The notes under the pieces are model-generated. The model searched no databases and had not been told where the DNA came from. It worked only from the letters and a program-made list of their open reading frames with translations. Positions 61,410-64,000 of a stretch of 64,000 nt of DNA are shown here, one piece after another. The stretch's first letter is position 1, and every line of letters begins with the position of its first letter. Source of the DNA: Sporomusa ovata DSM 2662 (GTDB lineage: Bacteria; Bacillota; Negativicutes; Sporomusales; Sporomusaceae). The stretch lies in contig NZ_ASXP01000002.1 of assembly GCF_000445445.1 (NCBI RefSeq), positions 868,001 through 932,000 of the forward strand, read 5' to 3'. Both the position numbers and the translations under genes were made by a program.

Positions 61410-62384
61410 TTGCGGACAGCTATACTTGAATTACTCAAGCATAATGCAGGCCAATATATCTCTGGAGAGGAAATTTCGCGCAACCTAAACGTCTCACGAA
61501 CGGCAGTGTGGAAGCATATTCGGGCATTGAAACAGTCTGGTTATGACATTGAAGCCCATTCACGGCTTGGATATGCATTGCGGCAAAATACCGACAGGCT
61601 ACTACCTGCTGAGATTAGAGCACAGCTAACCAGCGCAGTGCTAGGGCAGGAAATTCACTATTTCTGTGAAGTGGATTCAACCAACAATGAAGCTAAAAAA
61701 TTAGCCGCAAACGGTTGCCCGGAAGGGACCATCGTTGTGGCTGAAACCCAGGTTACCGGTCGCGGACGTCTTGCCAGGAGCTGGTTTTCACCTTTTGGCA
61801 AGGGAATTTGGCTCTCTGTCGTGCTACGGCCGCCGTTTGGGCCTATGGATGCTGCGAAATGTACGCTGATGGCAGCTGTCGGTGTAAATCGCGCTATCAA
61901 CGCGGTGACAGGTGTAGGCTGTGGCATTAAGTGGCCTAATGATATCTTGTGGAATAATCGCAAGGTTGTGGGGATTCTAACTGAAATGAGTGCCGAATTG
62001 GATGTTATCAATTATGTAGTTATCGGTATGGGGATTAACGTTTCTATTGAGCATTTCCCGAGTGAACTTGCTCCGATAGCTGCCTCACTGTCGGTTGCAA
62101 CCGGCCGCTCAATTTCGCGGGTGAAGTTATTGGCAGCTATCCTGGATGAATTAGAAAATGTGTATGTACTTGTCAAGAAGTCTGGTTTTGCGCCAGTGCT
62201 TGCGGCTTGGCGCAAAGAATCAATTACACTGGGGCGGCAGGTGGATGTCCGGGGATTTGACCGCAGCTTCAGTGGTGTGGCCATAGATATTGATGCCGAT
62301 GGTGCGCTTTTAGTAAAGACACCACAGGGTGTTGAACGGGTATTAGCTGGTGACGTGTCTATCAGTCCTGTTGTATCCAAATAA
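61410..62384 (+). CDS. birA: Biotin-protein ligase / biotin operon repressor BirA
   Basis: 324 residues. An N-terminal winged helix (about 1-60, GEEISRNLNVSRTAVWKHIR) precedes the ligase domain with STNNEAKKLA, the GRGRLARSWFSP biotinyl-AMP loop and CGIKWPNDILWNNRKVVGIL. It activates biotin, attaches it to carboxylase subunits and, with the DNA-binding domain, represses biotin genes. TTG start at 61410, three bases after the MetE-like gene, with GGGGGAT upstream. Confidence 0.95.
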   Translation: MRTAILELLKHNAGQYISGEEISRNLNVSRTAVWKHIRALKQSGYDIEAHSRLGYALRQNTDRLLPAEIRAQLTSAVLGQEIHYFCEVDSTNNEAKKLAANGCPEGTIVVAETQVTGRGRLARSWFSPFGKGIWLSVVLRPPFGPMDAAKCTLMAAVGVNRAINAVTGVGCGIKWPNDILWNNRKVVGILTEMSAELDVINYVVIGMGINVSIEHFPSELAPIAASLSVATGRSISRVKLLAAILDELENVYVLVKKSGFAPVLAAWRKESITLGRQVDVRGFDRSFSGVAIDIDADGALLVKTPQGVERVLAGDVSISPVVSK

Positions 62385-62412
62385 CAGTAAAGGATAATAC
62401 TAGGCAGGTATA

Positions 62413-62441
62413 TTTACAATTCCCTTGCTTTTAGGTACAAT
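62413..62441 (+). promoter_or_regulatory. SigA-type promoter of coaX
   Basis: TTTACA at 62413-62418, 17-bp spacer, TACAAT at 62436-62441. Confidence 0.6.
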
Positions 62442-62512
62442 TATAGCGATTAAAGAGCAAGGCTGTTTTGCATTAGTTGCAGTCAGGTAGTTCATACAGG
62501 GGGATTTTTCTA

Positions 62513-63277
62513 ATGTTGTTAGTATTTGATGTTGGCAATACCAATATCGTTTTAGGAGTTTACGAACATGATGAACTTCGTTATCATTGGCGGGTTTCTA
62601 CAGATAAGCAAAAAACCGGGGATGAATATGGTGTCCTGATTTACAATCTGTTTACTTATCGCGGCCTAAAGATGGAGGATGTGGAAGCTATCGTGATTTC
62701 TTCCGTTGTGCCACCACTTGTTGTGCCCTTAACTAGAATGTGTCAGCGATATTTTAATGTTGAACCGCTTGTCGTAGGGCCAGGGATCAAGACTGGTATT
62801 TGTATAAAATATGAAAATCCGCGTGAAGTGGGTGCAGACCGGATTGTTAATGCCATTGCCGCTTATGATAAATATGGCGGACCGCTAATTATTGTTGATT
62901 TTGGTACTGCTACAACGTTTTGTGCTTTAGCCGAAAATGGTGACTATTTGGGCGGGGCCATTGCGCCTGGTATCTGGATTTCCACCGAGGCTTTGTTCCA
63001 ACGGGCGGCCAAGTTGCCTCGTATCGAGCTTATTAAGCCTAAGACTGTTATTTGTCGTAACACGATAAACAGTATGCAGTCAGGCATTATTTACGGATTT
63101 GTGGGACAAGTAGATGAGATTGTTCGCCGGATGCGTGCCGAACTGTCCCAGGAGGCTACTGTTGTGGCTACAGGTGGCTTGGCTAATCTGATTGCCCAGG
63201 AGTCACACACGATTGATAAAGTAGATACCTTTTTGACATTGGATGGTCTTAGGCTTATTTACGAACGTAATCGCTAG
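62513..63277 (+). CDS. coaX: Type III pantothenate kinase
   Basis: 254 residues. The ASKHA-fold phosphate loop is Asp6-Val-Gly-Asn-Thr-Asn11, with the motifs VISSVVPPLV, NPREVGADRIVNAIAAYDKY, IVDFGTATTFCAL and GGAIAPGIWIS. It makes phosphopantothenate, the first step of CoA synthesis; this type needs no feedback by CoA and uses a monovalent cation. ATG 62513 follows CAGGGGGAT. The order ftsH...coaX...dusB matches Bacillus. Confidence 0.96.
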   Translation: MLLVFDVGNTNIVLGVYEHDELRYHWRVSTDKQKTGDEYGVLIYNLFTYRGLKMEDVEAIVISSVVPPLVVPLTRMCQRYFNVEPLVVGPGIKTGICIKYENPREVGADRIVNAIAAYDKYGGPLIIVDFGTATTFCALAENGDYLGGAIAPGIWISTEALFQRAAKLPRIELIKPKTVICRNTINSMQSGIIYGFVGQVDEIVRRMRAELSQEATVVATGGLANLIAQESHTIDKVDTFLTLDGLRLIYERNR

Positions 63278-63303
63278 AATTTTTATAGGGGTAGTTCGCT
63301 GAG

Positions 63304-63331
63304 GCGGTCAAAATGTGGCCGCTTTTCTTTT
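63304..63331 (+). terminator. Terminator-like hairpin before dusB
   Basis: A 7-bp stem (one G-U) at 63304-63310/63316-63322, followed by TTTTCTTTT. It ends just ahead of the dusB ribosome-binding site. Confidence 0.6.
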
Positions 63332-63350
63332 ACTTGCCGAGGAGGGACCT

Positions 63351-64000
63351 ATGCATATCGGTAAAATTTCACTGGCAAATCCGGTTATTTTGGCCCCGAT
63401 GGCCGGGGTTACTGATTTGCCCTTTCGCTTGCTGGCTAAAGAGATGGGCTGTGGTTTAGTGTACTCTGAGATGGTAAGCGACAAAGGACTAATTTATGAT
63501 AATGTCCATACAAAAAAATGTTGGCGATCGAAGAGCGAGAACGGCCGGTAGCTTTGCAGATATTTGGTTCAGAGCCTGAGAGTATGGGGCGGGCGGCCAA
63601 AATTGTTGCTGCCGCCGGGGCCGATATTATTGACATTAACATGGGCTGTCCGACACTTAAAATTGTAAAAAATGGTGAGGGCTCAGCGTTGATGCGAAAA
63701 CCTGAGCTTGCAAACCAGATTATTGCTGCTGTAGTGACTGCGGCAGGTAATGTCCCGGTTACTGTAAAGTTTCGCAAGGGCTGGGACGAAAAATCAGTGA
63801 ATGCCGTAGAGCTTGCCAGGCTGGCAGAGCAAGCCGGAGCGGCAGCTGTCAGTATTCACGGGCGTACCCGGGAACAATTTTATTCTGGCTCTGCAGATTG
63901 GAATATTATCAGGGAAGTAAAAGCAGCTGTTCACATTCCTGTCATTGGTAATGGCGATATCCGTACACCGCAAGATGCCAAGCGTATGTTGACTGAAACT
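63351..64000 (+). CDS. dusB: tRNA-dihydrouridine synthase (DusB), frameshifted at an A7 run, 3' end outside window
   Basis: The start is ATG 63351 behind GAGGAGGG. Residues 1-55 or so (IGKISLANPVILAPMAGVTD, FRLLAKEMGCGLVYSEMVS) are read in one frame, which stops at 63551. From the A7 tract (63512-63518) onward, family sequence continues in the -1 frame from about 63518: MLAIEERERPVALQIFGSEP, DINMGCPTLKIVKNGEGSAL, TVKFRKGWDE and SIHGRTREQFYSGSADW. The enzyme reduces uridine in tRNA with FMN. One extra A, or a -1 slip on A7, restores the full reading. A sequencing error, a real mutation or productive slippage cannot be told apart here. Confidence 0.85.

Noticed and set aside
1..64000. CRISPR array, tRNA, rRNA, insertion sequence or prophage
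   Set aside because: No regularly spaced repeats, tRNA-like cloverleaf, rRNA segment, transposase or integrase motif was seen; a dedicated RNA search was not possible here.

Overview
The window reads as a chromosomal segment of an endospore-forming Firmicute, most probably a Negativicute of the Sporomusa/Pelosinus type. Seen directly: spo0F, spoVT, spoVB, fin, yabP, yabQ, spoIIE and two SpoIID-like genes; many TTG/GTG starts behind strong Shine-Dalgarno sequences; moderate GC. The family-level placement is inference from gene content and style, since no 16S or outer-membrane gene lies here. I see no rRNA, tRNA, CRISPR array, transposase or phage gene. Almost all of the window is coding.

Region 1 (1-16.5 kb) holds a MurE-type ligase fragment, a VanW lipoprotein and a SpoIID-like protein. 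Next comes the conserved Firmicute series ywiB-argS-rpoE-pyrG ... spo0F-fsa-glpX, with sppA, a Yip1-like membrane protein and a large DUF6044-like membrane protein among them. It ends with a LysM/M23 endopeptidase convergent with a metallophosphatase-like protein that has lost its metal ligands.

Region 2 (16.6-25.1 kb) is the first half of the classical spore/housekeeping cluster: PrsW-like protease-fin-mfd-spoVT-spoVB-mazG-hup.

Region 3 (25.1-45.3 kb) interrupts that cluster. It carries a dispersed Pho regulon: phoB-pstB-phoU on the left, and phoR (reverse) / pstS-pstC-pstA, a CYTH-CHAD protein and a glycosyltransferase on the right. Three copies of a TTAACA box with exact 11-bp periodicity precede pstB, pstS and pstC. 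Nested inside is a further block (27.8-37.4 kb): a chemoreceptor behind a c-di-GMP-I riboswitch, a split TSUP exporter, a class III CoA-transferase, a polar amino-acid ABC transporter, and ablA-ablB for N-acetyl-beta-lysine.

Region 4 (45.5-64 kb) resumes the spore/division cluster: spoIID-like, yabP, a lytic transglycosylase, yabQ, divIC, yabR, spoIIE, two DUF2229 proteins, tilS, hpt, ftsH, yibE/F-like, a MetE-like protein, birA, coaX and dusB. dusB carries an apparent frameshift at an A7 run and leaves the window at its 3' end.

Regulatory signals I could place by eye include candidate SigH (spo0F), SigG (spoVT), SigE (yabP) and SigA promoters, the Pho boxes, one riboswitch, many intrinsic terminators, and two families of dispersed palindromic repeats.
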